DNA from: UBA11612 sp963976395
GTDB taxonomy: Bacteria > Pseudomonadota > Alphaproteobacteria > Rhodospirillales > Rhodospirillaceae
Direction: 5' to 3'
Length of the DNA: 64,000 bases
Assembly: GCA_963976395.1 (NCBI GenBank)
Contig: CAXBLG010000011.1
Location: forward strand, 3,282-67,281
Positions 51,678 to 60,437 of this stretch are shown piece after piece. The translations under genes were made by a program, and so were the position numbers. Each line of letters begins with the position of its first letter. Within the stretch, counting starts at the first letter, position 1. The notes under the pieces are model-generated. The model saw only the letters and a program-made list of their open reading frames with translations, was not told the DNA's origin and did not search any database.

Positions 51678-52934
51678 ATGTCAGGTTCCAACATTGACAT
51701 CAGCGAGCCGATTACGGCCGCGACAGCTGCCGGAACAATTTTGCCGCGCACGGGAGATGTGCGCGCGCTCGTGGAAGATATGGGCCATTGGCGTCAGTCC
51801 CCGGTCGCCGGAACGCACGTTGTGCTGATCGATTTCGCCGGCGCCGTACCACAAGCTCAACACACCACCGAAATGCTGGACCACGCATTGACCAGCCTGC
51901 GAACTCTTGCCGGGACGCGTCAGTTCAAAGTTTATCAAATCGCGCCGTCGGAATACGCGGTAATGGCGAATGCGCCGGGACAATCGGCTCTGACTTTGAT
52001 CCGCGACCTAAAGGTTTCCATGCTGCGCGTCGTTGAACGACATTGTCCCGCAAGCTTCGGCGCCATCAACCAAAACCGCTTCCTAACAATGTTCGATCTT
52101 ATCACGAACTTCCGCGGCGCGGCCGAGCGAGTGGCGAAGTATGCCGCCCTTATGCAGGACGCCTCCGAGGCTGACTTAGATCAGAAAAAAGCGCCAAGGG
52201 CGCTGTCTGCCAAAGACCTGCAAAACGTGATGCAGGCTTATCAGAAATTTGGTTCGGAAAAGTTTCTGAGGGCGTTTCTCCGCGATCAGGTCGTTGCCCA
52301 GTTCATCTCAGGACGCGGATTTCAAGCGGACATGCATGAGTACTTCGTCAGTATGGATTTGCTGCGCAAGCCTTTGTTTATTGACGTAGAGATGCGGGCG
52401 TCTGGCCATCTATTTAAGGACTTCACGCGCGTCCTTGATCAAATTGTGCTGAATTCGTTTGAGCACCTACAGACTTCTCAGTTCCCCTTCTCTATCAACT
52501 GTAACGTCAGCACGGTTTTTACGGCCTCTTTTGCAGACTTTATGGATAATGCCGACAAAACCCTGCTTAAACGCATGTCCTTCGAGTTCCGGCAAGCAGA
52601 CATCGTGGAACACTTCGACGAATTCGAAGTGGCAAAGGGTGTCATTCATGCCATGGGTGCCAGCATTGGCGTGGATCACATATTCCCGCAAACGCTCGGG
52701 CTGGTCGATCTGGACTACATCGGCGCCAAATACGCCAAAGTCCATTGGCACAATGATGCGGAAAAAATTCTACGAGAGCGCGAAAAAGCTTTTAAATATA
52801 TGAAAAGCTGCGGAGTTGAACCCATCCTCATTCGGGTGAACAGTGCAGACGGCGTGAAAGTCGGAACCGAGCTTGGTGTCGAGAAATTCCAGGGATTTTA
52901 TATCGACGACACGTTGCACAAGAAAGCCGCATAA
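51678..52934 (+). CDS. Degenerate GGDEF/EAL-like protein
   Basis: A 418-residue soluble protein. The N-terminal half (about 35-150) has the strand pattern of a GGDEF domain (HVVLIDFAGAVPQAQ, FKVYQIAPSEYAVMANAP) without the GGDEF signature. The C-terminal half (about 230-410) follows EAL-domain order (MSFEFRQADIVEHFDEFEVAKGV, GASIGVDHIFPQTLGLVDL, AKYAKVHW, EPILIRVNSADGVKVGTELGVEKFQGFYID), but the EAL motif and the DD metal pair are missing. It is thus predicted to be catalytically dead and to act as a binding or scaffold protein in c-di-GMP or other signalling. Remote similarity was judged by eye. Confidence 0.62.
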   Translation: MSGSNIDISEPITAATAAGTILPRTGDVRALVEDMGHWRQSPVAGTHVVLIDFAGAVPQAQHTTEMLDHALTSLRTLAGTRQFKVYQIAPSEYAVMANAPGQSALTLIRDLKVSMLRVVERHCPASFGAINQNRFLTMFDLITNFRGAAERVAKYAALMQDASEADLDQKKAPRALSAKDLQNVMQAYQKFGSEKFLRAFLRDQVVAQFISGRGFQADMHEYFVSMDLLRKPLFIDVEMRASGHLFKDFTRVLDQIVLNSFEHLQTSQFPFSINCNVSTVFTASFADFMDNADKTLLKRMSFEFRQADIVEHFDEFEVAKGVIHAMGASIGVDHIFPQTLGLVDLDYIGAKYAKVHWHNDAEKILREREKAFKYMKSCGVEPILIRVNSADGVKVGTELGVEKFQGFYIDDTLHKKAA

Positions 52935-52966
52935 CTTCGGCGACTGCACTCAGACCAACAATTCCT

Positions 52967-53236
52967 TTGAAGCCGCCGCAGGCCTTGCTCACTGTGGTCT
53001 CAGCCTTTTACTGGATATCAGCCATTGTCGTGGGCGGGGCGACAGTCATCACCAATCTAGTGCTGTTCGGCACAACCGACGGCGCAGTAAATCCGCCTAT
53101 CTTTGTATTCCTCGGCGGCAACCTGATAGCCGTCTTTTCTCTCGGTCTAGGGGCAGTGCTCGCAGCGCGTGCTCGCACGGGGCGCTTCCGCAGCTGTCAC
53201 GATTATCCTGCTTTCTTAAGGTATGGTTTAGCTTAA
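52967..53236 (+). CDS. Possible small two-helix membrane protein
   Basis: An 89-residue frame from TTG with two hydrophobic stretches (ALLTVVSAFYWISAIVVGG and IFVFLGGNLIAVFSLGLGAVLAA) follows the EAL-like gene by 32 bp and ends four bases into the ELM1-family gene on the other strand. No good ribosome site is seen, and the frame also stays open upstream. It may be real because of the membrane pattern, but support is weak. Confidence 0.3.
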   Translation: MKPPQALLTVVSAFYWISAIVVGGATVITNLVLFGTTDGAVNPPIFVFLGGNLIAVFSLGLGAVLAARARTGRFRSCHDYPAFLRYGLA

Positions 53237-54231
53237 CCGCGCCCACGGCCAGCAATGAGATCATCTATCGCCCGTGCGATTTCGCTCGCCGCATTGAGAG
53301 GCGGATGCGTCCAATCGTCGAAGCGGCCCGTAAATGGCCGGGCCAGACCCAGGTCGTAGAGTTCTTGATGCAATCGCCGGTGCTTTCGCACCGTCATGTC
53401 AGCGGGCGCATAGATATAGACCGGAGCCGGGGTCGCACAGGCTTCAGAACACATGGACACGGAATCACCAGTCGCGACAATAGCGTCCGCAAGCGCTAGA
53501 AATCCCATGTAAGGGTTATCACCGCCCCGACTCCAAAAGAACGCCCGTCGCGGTTCTGGGACGGCACTGTCCAACGCTTGTTCGGACCCAATGCCGGTGC
53601 GTCGCGACGTGGTCAGTAAAACCGAACCTCCAACTTCTGCCGCCATCCTGTGTACGGCCCTGCCAAGTTCGGCCGCACGATCTGGCGGAAACGCTTGGCT
53701 ATGAGTCGCCCCACCCATCAACAATGCAATGAACGGCCGCGGCATGCCTCCAACTTGGATTTTCCACTGCTCAGCCGCGAGGTCAAGGCGCACAGCGCTA
53801 ACCCGGTGAGGCGCGCCGGTAATCCGCATGACATTCGGCGCATCCCCTGCGGGCGGCAATTTATCGTGGTTGGGGACAACGATGAGATCAAAGTCCTGTG
53901 CGCCGTAGCCCGGATGCATGAGATGAACGAGGAGTACCGATTTTCCTGCCCGCCGCCTAATCCAACGGGCGATAGGCGCCGTGCGCCGTCCCGCGGAAAT
54001 CACAACATCGGGCGCAGCGCCAGGCAGGGATGCCACGAAGTCCATGCGCGATTCGGGTGCCAAACCATAGGCATGCGCACCAAGGACTGCCGACGGCAGT
54101 ATGGCCAACGGATTGTACCGGATGTCTTTGACCATGAACGGTCGAATCAAAGCTTCGGCCACCCCCAATACTTGTGCAGTATTGCCGGCTCGATCGTCCG
54201 TTAAAGCCCAAATGAGAGGCGCTGAGGCCAT
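53233..54231 (-). CDS. ELM1/GtrOC1-family putative glycosyltransferase
   Basis: A 332-residue protein of the mitochondrial fission ELM1 family (DUF1022), which occurs throughout alphaproteobacteria. It has WALTDDRAGNTAQVLGVAEAL near the start, PDVVISAGRRTAPIARWIRR, LMHPGYGAQDFDLIVVPNHD, ALLMGGATHSQAF and TGDSVSMCSEACATPAPVYIY, a GT-B-like two-domain pattern. The ATG at 54231 follows GAGG at good distance. Bacterial members are thought to act in cell-surface polysaccharide synthesis. Confidence 0.88.
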   Translation of the reverse strand: MASAPLIWALTDDRAGNTAQVLGVAEALIRPFMVKDIRYNPLAILPSAVLGAHAYGLAPESRMDFVASLPGAAPDVVISAGRRTAPIARWIRRRAGKSVLLVHLMHPGYGAQDFDLIVVPNHDKLPPAGDAPNVMRITGAPHRVSAVRLDLAAEQWKIQVGGMPRPFIALLMGGATHSQAFPPDRAAELGRAVHRMAAEVGGSVLLTTSRRTGIGSEQALDSAVPEPRRAFFWSRGGDNPYMGFLALADAIVATGDSVSMCSEACATPAPVYIYAPADMTVRKHRRLHQELYDLGLARPFTGRFDDWTHPPLNAASEIARAIDDLIAGRGRG

Positions 54232-54356
54232 AAACACCCTCGTAATGTTTTCCACAGTCCTACACCATAGCAGGCGATGCGGTCATGAGCGTTGTACGAC
54301 GTGCCTGGACCGATTAAAACCGGCGCACATCAAGCCTCTTTCCACAGGACACCACT

Positions 54357-55055
54357 ATGCCGACTTCTGCTTCTCCCGCCCGCAACGCTCGTCAGAAGGC
54401 CGCCGGCCAGACGGTCGCTAAAATTCTGTTGGACATTAAAGCGGTGAACTTCCGCCCCGAAGAGCCCTACACATTGACCGCCGGGTGGGCGAGTCCCGTG
54501 TATATCGATTGCCGCAAGATTATCTCCTTTCCCGAAGCGCGCCAAACCATCACAGCGCTGGCCAAGGCGGAAATCGAGGAAAATATCGGACGCGATGCCA
54601 TCGATGCTGTTGCCGGGGGCGAAACCGCAGGCATTCCCTATGCGGCCTGGATCTCCGATGCATTGATGTTGCCCATGCAATATGTACGCAAAAAACCCAA
54701 AGGCTTCGGGCGTATGGCACAAATAGAAGGTGTACTAGACGAAGGTCAGCGGGTGGTGCTGGTCGAGGATCTTGCCAGCGACGGTGGATCGAAACTTTTA
54801 TTCGTCAACGCACTGCGGGATGCCGGCGCAATATGCGAACATTGCTTTGTCGTATTTTTCTATGGCGCGTTTCCAGGTGCCATCGAAAGCTTGGAGAAAG
54901 AAAACATTTCCTTGGACTACCTTTGTACTTGGGCCGATGTGCTGGACGCTGCGGAAGCCGGAAAATATTTTCCAGAGGACGCCATATCGGGTGTACGTGA
55001 TTTTCTGAAAGACCCGCTGGCGTGGTCGGCCGCACGCGGCGGCAGAAACGCCTAG
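54357..55055 (+). CDS. pyrE: Orotate phosphoribosyltransferase
   Basis: This enzyme converts orotate and PRPP to orotidine 5'-phosphate in pyrimidine synthesis. It is 232 residues. Visible are TAGWASPVYIDCRKIISFPEAR, the IDAVAGGETAGIPYAAWI loop, MQYVRKKPKGFGRMAQIEG with the catalytic Lys residues, and the PRPP-binding VVLVEDLASDGGSK. It is followed 23 bp later by a YciI-family gene. Confidence 0.95.
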   Translation: MPTSASPARNARQKAAGQTVAKILLDIKAVNFRPEEPYTLTAGWASPVYIDCRKIISFPEARQTITALAKAEIEENIGRDAIDAVAGGETAGIPYAAWISDALMLPMQYVRKKPKGFGRMAQIEGVLDEGQRVVLVEDLASDGGSKLLFVNALRDAGAICEHCFVVFFYGAFPGAIESLEKENISLDYLCTWADVLDAAEAGKYFPEDAISGVRDFLKDPLAWSAARGGRNA

Positions 55056-55078
55056 CGTTTAAAAGGAAAAGCACTGCG

Positions 55079-55381
55079 ATGAAGCACTTTTTGCTTTTTT
55101 ATGATCTCGCTGACGATTATCTCGAAAGACGTCCAGAATTCCGCAGCGTACATTTGGAAAAAGCGTGGGCTGCCGAGAAAAAAGGGGAGTTGCTTTTAGC
55201 CGGTGCCCTATCGGATCCCGTGGACGGCGCCCTCCTCTGCTTTAAAGGCGCGGACAAAAGCGTCGCCGAGAATTTTGCTAAAACAGACCCATATGTAACC
55301 AATGGGCTTATCAAATCTTGGCGTGTGCGCGAGTGGTCCACCGTTGTTGGTGAAACAGCCGCAAACCCCGTACATCCTTAA
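55079..55381 (+). CDS. YciI family protein
   Basis: A 100-residue ferredoxin-like-fold protein matching YciI (MKHFLLFYDLADDYLERRPEFRSVHLE with its conserved His, GELLLAGALSDPVDGALLCFKG, FAKTDPYVTNGLIKSWRVREW). An AAAGGAAAA precedes the ATG. The function of the family is not settled. It forms a small operon with pyrE. Confidence 0.9.
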   Translation: MKHFLLFYDLADDYLERRPEFRSVHLEKAWAAEKKGELLLAGALSDPVDGALLCFKGADKSVAENFAKTDPYVTNGLIKSWRVREWSTVVGETAANPVHP

Positions 55382-55405
55382 TATCTACTTTCGGAAACCG
55401 CAGAG

Positions 55406-56833
55406 TTATTGGGCAGAAAGCAATTCGGCGCCCGCGATCGGCAGCGCAATCTTCACCCGAAGGCCGCCCTCCTCTCGGTTCATCAAAAACAGATCCCCGC
55501 CCATGCTACGGATGGCATTACGCGAGATAGTTAGTCCCAGCCCCGTTCCACCTGTTTCGCGCGACCGGGATTTCTCAAGCCGCGTAAACGGTTCGAAAAC
55601 ACGCTCGCGATCACTCTCTTCAATGCCTGGGCCGTTATCATCTATGAGAATGAAAACTTCTTTGTCGACGGGTTGAAACGTAACGTAAGCGCACTGCCCG
55701 TATTTCACGGCGTTATCGACAATGTTGTTGACCGCCCGCTTAAGCGCAATTGGACGGGCAAGCAGTTCGAAGCTATCTGGGCCACTGTAGGTGACATCGT
55801 TTCCAGCAGCGGTTTGATCCGCGCATAACGAGGCTAGAACCGCCGCCACGTCTATATAGCTGACAGGTTCATTCGCGGCGTCATCTCGTGCAAAAGCCAG
55901 CGTCGCCGAAATCATGGATTCCATTTCAGCTAAGTCACTGAGCATTCTTTCGCGCTCGCGGTCATCTTCAACAAATTCAGCTCGAAGGCGTAGGCGCGTA
56001 ATTGGCGTGCGCAGATCGTGCGATATTGCAGCGAGCATATGGGTGCGGTCTTGAATAAACCGTTTCACGCGAGTCTGCATGGTATTGAACGCCCGCGCCG
56101 CGCGCCGCACTTCCGACGGGCCTTCTTCAGAAAGCGGCTCGGCATTCACGTCAACGCCTAAGCGTTCAGCAGCCGTGGCAAAGACCAACAAAGGACCGGT
56201 CGCTCGGCGTACGCCCCAGAGCGCAACACCGCCTATAATAACGGACACTAAGGTTAGCCAAAAGACCGGCGGAAACTGTTCCGTCGGCTCATCAAGTGTA
56301 AGCCGCACACGAGTATTGAACCACGTTTGATTGCTGACTTTAATCGAAACAGTAAAGAGGCCCTGTTCATTCGCGTTAAAAAAGCTACCAGGCCCGCTTG
56401 GCTCGACATCAATAGCTTGAGAATCCTCACCCTGTTCCGTGAAATCACTATCAGGAAATCCCCGCTGTGCGATACGAGTGTCTGCACGAATTTCCGTGCC
56501 TCTCGGAAACTCGCTGCGCAGCTTTGCGAGAACCACACGAGAACTAAGCTGATCGTCAGACTCTGGAACGATAGGCCGCGGGGTCAGCAGCAAAGTCATC
56601 GCCGGTGAGCTTAGTCGTTCTATCAGCGCGACTTGCTCATCTTGTGGTACCGTCTCGATCAATCGTTTGAGGGCAATGATCTGTTCGGCCGCCTGAGATG
56701 CCGAGGCCGCCGCAGCGATCTCTTCACGGAAAACAAAATAGAAAAATAATGATGTGACGTTGATAAGAACAATGACCGTCAACAGAACCGAGAAAACCCA
56801 GCCTCTAAGGCTATCGGGCATCAACCGTTTCAT
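55406..56833 (-). CDS. EnvZ-type sensor histidine kinase
   Basis: A 475-residue membrane kinase. The first helix (GWVFSVLLTVIVLINVTSLFFYFVF) and second helix (PVFWLTLVSVIIGGVALWGVRRA) flank a periplasmic sensor of about 150 residues. HAMP and HisKA follow, with the H-box MLAAISHDLRTPITRLRLRAE around residue 270, then N, G1 and G2 boxes of HATPase (NIVDNAVKYG, LIDDNGPGIE, GTGLGLTISRNAI). It overlaps the response regulator stop by four bases (ATGA), so the two are cotranscribed. The signal is unknown. Confidence 0.93.
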   Translation of the reverse strand: MKRLMPDSLRGWVFSVLLTVIVLINVTSLFFYFVFREEIAAAASASQAAEQIIALKRLIETVPQDEQVALIERLSSPAMTLLLTPRPIVPESDDQLSSRVVLAKLRSEFPRGTEIRADTRIAQRGFPDSDFTEQGEDSQAIDVEPSGPGSFFNANEQGLFTVSIKVSNQTWFNTRVRLTLDEPTEQFPPVFWLTLVSVIIGGVALWGVRRATGPLLVFATAAERLGVDVNAEPLSEEGPSEVRRAARAFNTMQTRVKRFIQDRTHMLAAISHDLRTPITRLRLRAEFVEDDRERERMLSDLAEMESMISATLAFARDDAANEPVSYIDVAAVLASLCADQTAAGNDVTYSGPDSFELLARPIALKRAVNNIVDNAVKYGQCAYVTFQPVDKEVFILIDDNGPGIEESDRERVFEPFTRLEKSRSRETGGTGLGLTISRNAIRSMGGDLFLMNREEGGLRVKIALPIAGAELLSAQ

Positions 56834-57564
56834 ATGCCAGTGACTTCCGGGGTAAACATATACCCCCCGCCTCTTACCGTTTTGATATACGTCGGGCTCT
56901 TTGGATCGGCCTCCAACTTACGCCGCAACCGTCCAACCTGGACATCGATTGATCGATCAAAGGGAATTGCCGCCCGACCGCGCGCCATATCCAACAACTG
57001 GTCTCGGTTCAAAACCCGCCGGGGGTGATCTACAAAGGCAATCAACAGATCGTATTCACCGGCCGTCAGCCCCACATCAACTCCGTCTTTCCTGAGCGTG
57101 CGGGTGGTAGGGTCCAACTCAAAACCGACGAATTTCAACTTTTCGGTTCTTCCGCCGCCCGCGTCCGGCACACTTGAGGATGTGGCACGACGCAGTACCG
57201 CCTTGATGCGCGCGGCCAGTTCGCGCGGGTTAAATGGTTTGGCTATATAGTCGTCCGCGCCGACTTCCAGGCCGATAATCCGGTCCACGTCCTCGCCCAT
57301 AGCGGTTAGCATGATGATGGGCATTTCAGATTCAGAGCGGACATGCCGACATAACGACAATCCGTCTTCACCGGGAAGCATCAGGTCAAGAACAAGCAGG
57401 TCGAATGACCAATCCTGCATCGCCTGACGCATTTCGCGACCGTCTTTGGCCGTAGTGACTCTGAAATCATGCTTAGTGAGAAACCGATTTAACAAATCGC
57501 GAATCTCAGCGTCATCATCAACGATCAGAATATGAGGTTTCGGTGGTTCGGTTGGCGTGGACAC
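56830..57564 (-). CDS. OmpR-family response regulator
   Basis: A 244-residue regulator from the GTG at 57564 (AAGGCGG upstream); a longer TTG or GTG start near 57640 is possible. The receiver has ILIVDDDAEIRDLL, the phospho-Asp in LLVLDLMLPGEDG and Lys in DDYIAKPFNPRE. The C-terminal winged helix ends with SPTYIKTVRGGGYMFTP. It is the partner of the EnvZ-like kinase. A perfect tandem GTTACATTTT repeat lies 137 bp upstream and is a candidate binding site, reachable by both this gene and the divergent small peptide gene. Confidence 0.93.
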   Translation of the reverse strand: MSTPTEPPKPHILIVDDDAEIRDLLNRFLTKHDFRVTTAKDGREMRQAMQDWSFDLLVLDLMLPGEDGLSLCRHVRSESEMPIIMLTAMGEDVDRIIGLEVGADDYIAKPFNPRELAARIKAVLRRATSSSVPDAGGGRTEKLKFVGFELDPTTRTLRKDGVDVGLTAGEYDLLIAFVDHPRRVLNRDQLLDMARGRAAIPFDRSIDVQVGRLRRKLEADPKSPTYIKTVRGGGYMFTPEVTGI

Positions 57565-57700
57565 GACGGGACCGCCTTTTGCTTTTGTGTCGCCGCATTT
57601 GCGGACCCTTGTTTTATATACGCGCAGAGCCCCGCTCACCAATAATTAGGCAACAAATTCAGGCAGATAATGGCAACAGGCTGTAAGTAACAGCCTGTTT

Positions 57701-57720
57701 GTTACATTTTGTTACATTTT
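57701..57720. promoter_or_regulatory. Tandem GTTACATTTT repeat, likely response-regulator site
   Basis: Two perfect, adjacent ten-base copies of GTTACATTTT. Direct repeats of one helical turn are the usual form of OmpR/PhoB-family binding sites. A CAGGCTG/CAGCCTG inverted repeat (57677-57683 with 57691-57697) adjoins. The place is between the two-component operon and the peptide gene. Confidence 0.5.
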
Positions 57721-57835
57721 GAAGCCTTCGTGGATACAGCAGACATGCGGCCGACATCGCGTTGTTACAAACGTCAATCATCATAAAGACCATCAACCGG
57801 CACTAAAGCCGGAGCAACAAATGAAGGAGATACAT

Positions 57836-57916
57836 ATGGCCTTATTCGTCATTTCCTGCGCCGCTGCGACAATTATGGTGACTTTATCGGCCATGATTGG
57901 TGCGACCGGCACCTAA
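57836..57916 (+). CDS. 26-residue hydrophobic peptide
   Basis: A very strong ribosome site (AAGGAG, then seven bases) precedes an ATG and 26 codons encoding MALFVISCAAATIMVTLSAM followed by IGATGT. The peptide is almost wholly hydrophobic and should lie in the membrane as one helix. It is followed by C-rich hairpins and a terminator, which make a complete small transcription unit downstream of the tandem regulator site. I do not recognise a family; single-helix regulators of kinases or respiratory complexes have this size. Confidence 0.55.
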   Translation: MALFVISCAAATIMVTLSAMIGATGT

Positions 57917-57974
57917 TACAACACGCTTGCAATCCAATAATCACAGTTAGATTTCAACGGCCCAGGGTTGCACA

Positions 57975-58057
57975 CGGGTCCCCCGACCCGAATGTCCCCT
58001 CACCCAAAGCCCTAGGCCGACAGCCGGGCGGTTCCCCCAAGGACCGCTCGGCTTTAT
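57975..58057 (+). ncRNA. Candidate C-rich hairpin RNA or structured 3' UTR
   Basis: CGGGTC and GACCCG (57975-57980, 57985-57990) form a six-pair stem with the loop CCCC. An unpaired TGTCCCCTCACCC stretch and the terminator hairpin with loop TTCCCCCAAGG follow. A small peptide gene followed by C-rich loops resembles the cuckoo RNA arrangement of Rhodobacteraceae. It may be just the 3' UTR of the peptide mRNA. Confidence 0.3.
58022..58056 (+). terminator. Probable rho-independent terminator
   Basis: AGCCGGGCGGT (58022-58032) pairs with ACCGCTCGGCT (58043-58053) with one mismatch around a ten-base loop, then TTATTT. It ends the small peptide unit. Confidence 0.7.
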
Positions 58058-58199
58058 TTATGGGTTGAGCCTTATACTTGCACACCTCCAAATACCCTTA
58101 CCGTCGTTGCGGCTCTAATTTACGCGCTATAGAATAGCCCTCGCGTTTGAGGGAGGCGCACGCATAAGCGCGCGTTATGGGAACGCATAGGGAGGGGCA

Positions 58200-60347
58200 A
58201 TGAATCGGTATCTAATTTCAGCACTCTATACTTCGACATGTCTTGCCATTTTTGGAACAGGCACGCCAACTTTGGCCGCGAGCGCGGCGATCAGCATCGA
58301 TAGTGATGACATTGCAGGCGTGGTGACGGGTCCGAGCGGTCCAGAAGCCGGCGCCTGGGTCATCGCGGAAACCGATGGGCTTGAGACACGTATGATCAAG
58401 ATCGTCGTCACCGACGATCAAGGCCGTTTCGTGCTGCCGGATATGCCGGACAGCACCTACAATATTTGGACGCGGGCGTACGGTCGGGTAGACTCCGATA
58501 CCGTGGATGCAAAACCCGGTAACGCGAATGTTGCCCTAAAGCTGAAGGCCGCGCCAAACGAAGTTGAGGCGGCGCAGATTTATCCGGCGAACTACTGGTT
58601 TTCGCTGATTGAGCCGCCGCCGGTGAGTGAGTTTCCTGGCACAGGTCCAAGCGGCAATGGCATCAATCCGGGCTTTTCCAACCAGCAGTACTGGATGGCG
58701 CATCTGAAGGAACAGTGCCACTACTGCCATCAACTCGGCACCAAGTCCACGCGCGACGTTGCGGGCGCCAATAAAGTTGAAGCCTGGAACGAGCGTCTGA
58801 AAATGGCCCGCCCGGAAGGTGACCCGACCGTAGCAGTTCACGGCGCGGCCTTTTCCTCCACCATGCAAAACAACATGACCCGCTTCGGTCGTCAGCGCGG
58901 CCTCGGCATGTTCGCCGACTGGTCCGAGCGGATCGAAAATGGTGCGATACCTTCACAACCGCCGCGCCCGACCGGCCTTGAACAGAATGTGGTCATTACA
59001 TTGTGGGATTGGGCCAGCGAACATTTCGTTCATGACGAAGCGACGTCCGACAAGCGCGACCCGACAGTCAATGCCAACGGTCCCGTTTACGGCGTGGACA
59101 GCTTGGCGGCGAACCTCGCTATTCTTGATCCAGTATCCCATACGACTGAAATCGTCCCCATCCCCAACATGGAAGGCACCGGCCAGCTTATGAACACGCT
59201 GTCCGTGCACAACCCGATGCTTGATCAAAAGGGCCGGGTTTGGATGACAATGTTGGGCGGAGAAGGCGCCGGTTGGGATGTCTGCGACGATCCCAATAAC
59301 AAATACGCGAACTACTATCCCAACCAAGCGAAGACGACGCGGCGTATTTCCATGTACGATCCGGAAACCAAAGACGTTACGGTCATACCTGTGTGCTTCA
59401 GCACGCACCACATCAACTGGATGTACGATGACGACAATACCGTTGTTTTCAGCGGCGACTCCTCGGCGGTAGGTTGGCTTAACACCCGCGTTTGGGATGA
59501 AACCAAAGACGCGGAAAAAGCCATCGGCTGGTGTCCGTTCGTGATTGATACCAATGGCGACGGCAAGATCGACCCTGACCGCGAAAAGTGGAATCAGCCC
59601 GAGGGTGTGAACGTTGTTAAAGGCGACGACAACATGGATACCCGCATCGCCGGATTTCCTTACGGTCTGAACATCAATCCGGTCGATGACAGTATATGGT
59701 ACGCCAAACACTCGCCATCGGTCCCCAGCGGCCTTGTCCGTGTTGAGAGGGGCTCAAATGCACCTGAAACCTGCAAGACAGAATACTGGGAGCCACCGAA
59801 GAACCCGGATGGCACCTACATGGCTTGGAATGCCCGCGGTGTGGATATGGATTCCAACGGCATTGCCTGGGTCGCCTTCGGCAGCGGTCAGCTTGGGAAG
59901 TTCGACCGCTCCATGTGCAAGGTGAAGAACGGCCCGAATGCGCTAGGACAACAATGCCCCGAAGGATGGACGTTCTATGACACCCCCGGCCCGAAGGTTG
60001 CGGGCCAGGACTACGGCAGTGCCGACTGGCACTATCTGACCTGGGTGGATCTTCACAATACTTTCGGCCTTGGCCGCGACGTGCCGATCCTGCCCGGTTC
60101 AAACTCCGACTCCCTCCTGGCCTTCCTGCCGGACAAGGAAGAATGGGTTGTGTTGCGCGTCCCCTACCCCATGGGCTTCTACGCCCGCGGGCTTGATGGC
60201 CGCATTGACGATGTTAAAGCCGGTTGGAAAGGCCGCGGACTGTGGTCCAACTATGCGGAAGTGCCGCTCTGGCATCAGGAAGACGGATTTGGCGCCTACA
60301 GCAAAATGGTCCAGTTCCAACTCAGACCTGAACCCTTGGCGCACTAA
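58200..60347 (+). CDS. Exported Vgb-like propeller protein with CxxCH heme site
   Basis: A 715-residue exported protein, signal peptide to about residue 28. Residues 38-118 form a carboxypeptidase-regulatory/CnaB-like beta-sandwich (DIAGVVTGPSGPEAGAWVI, VTDDQGRFVLPDMPDSTYNIW). C173-H177 read CHYCH, a c-type heme attachment motif. From about 260 on, repeats like NPMLDQKGRVWMTMLGG, YGLNINPVDDSIWYAK and RGVDMDSNGIAWVAFGSGQLGKFD point to a six-bladed propeller of the virginiamycin B lyase-like type. A strong AGGGAGGGG precedes the ATG. It is probably a periplasmic redox enzyme; the substrate is unknown. Confidence 0.8.
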   Translation: MNRYLISALYTSTCLAIFGTGTPTLAASAAISIDSDDIAGVVTGPSGPEAGAWVIAETDGLETRMIKIVVTDDQGRFVLPDMPDSTYNIWTRAYGRVDSDTVDAKPGNANVALKLKAAPNEVEAAQIYPANYWFSLIEPPPVSEFPGTGPSGNGINPGFSNQQYWMAHLKEQCHYCHQLGTKSTRDVAGANKVEAWNERLKMARPEGDPTVAVHGAAFSSTMQNNMTRFGRQRGLGMFADWSERIENGAIPSQPPRPTGLEQNVVITLWDWASEHFVHDEATSDKRDPTVNANGPVYGVDSLAANLAILDPVSHTTEIVPIPNMEGTGQLMNTLSVHNPMLDQKGRVWMTMLGGEGAGWDVCDDPNNKYANYYPNQAKTTRRISMYDPETKDVTVIPVCFSTHHINWMYDDDNTVVFSGDSSAVGWLNTRVWDETKDAEKAIGWCPFVIDTNGDGKIDPDREKWNQPEGVNVVKGDDNMDTRIAGFPYGLNINPVDDSIWYAKHSPSVPSGLVRVERGSNAPETCKTEYWEPPKNPDGTYMAWNARGVDMDSNGIAWVAFGSGQLGKFDRSMCKVKNGPNALGQQCPEGWTFYDTPGPKVAGQDYGSADWHYLTWVDLHNTFGLGRDVPILPGSNSDSLLAFLPDKEEWVVLRVPYPMGFYARGLDGRIDDVKAGWKGRGLWSNYAEVPLWHQEDGFGAYSKMVQFQLRPEPLAH

Positions 60348-60365
60348 TATATAAGACCTCGCGCG

Positions 60366-60405
60366 CAGGCCGCCGGAACACCTCCGGCGGCCTGTCGCAT
60401 TTCTG
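60366..60405 (+). terminator. Terminator-like hairpin after the heme protein gene
   Basis: CAGGCCGCCGGA (60366-60377) and TCCGGCGGCCTG (60383-60394) form a perfect 12-pair stem with a five-base loop. The tail is only weakly T-rich, so termination efficiency is uncertain. Confidence 0.65.
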
Positions 60406-60437
60406 GGATACGATGGCGTAAAGCCCGCAGGACCGCG

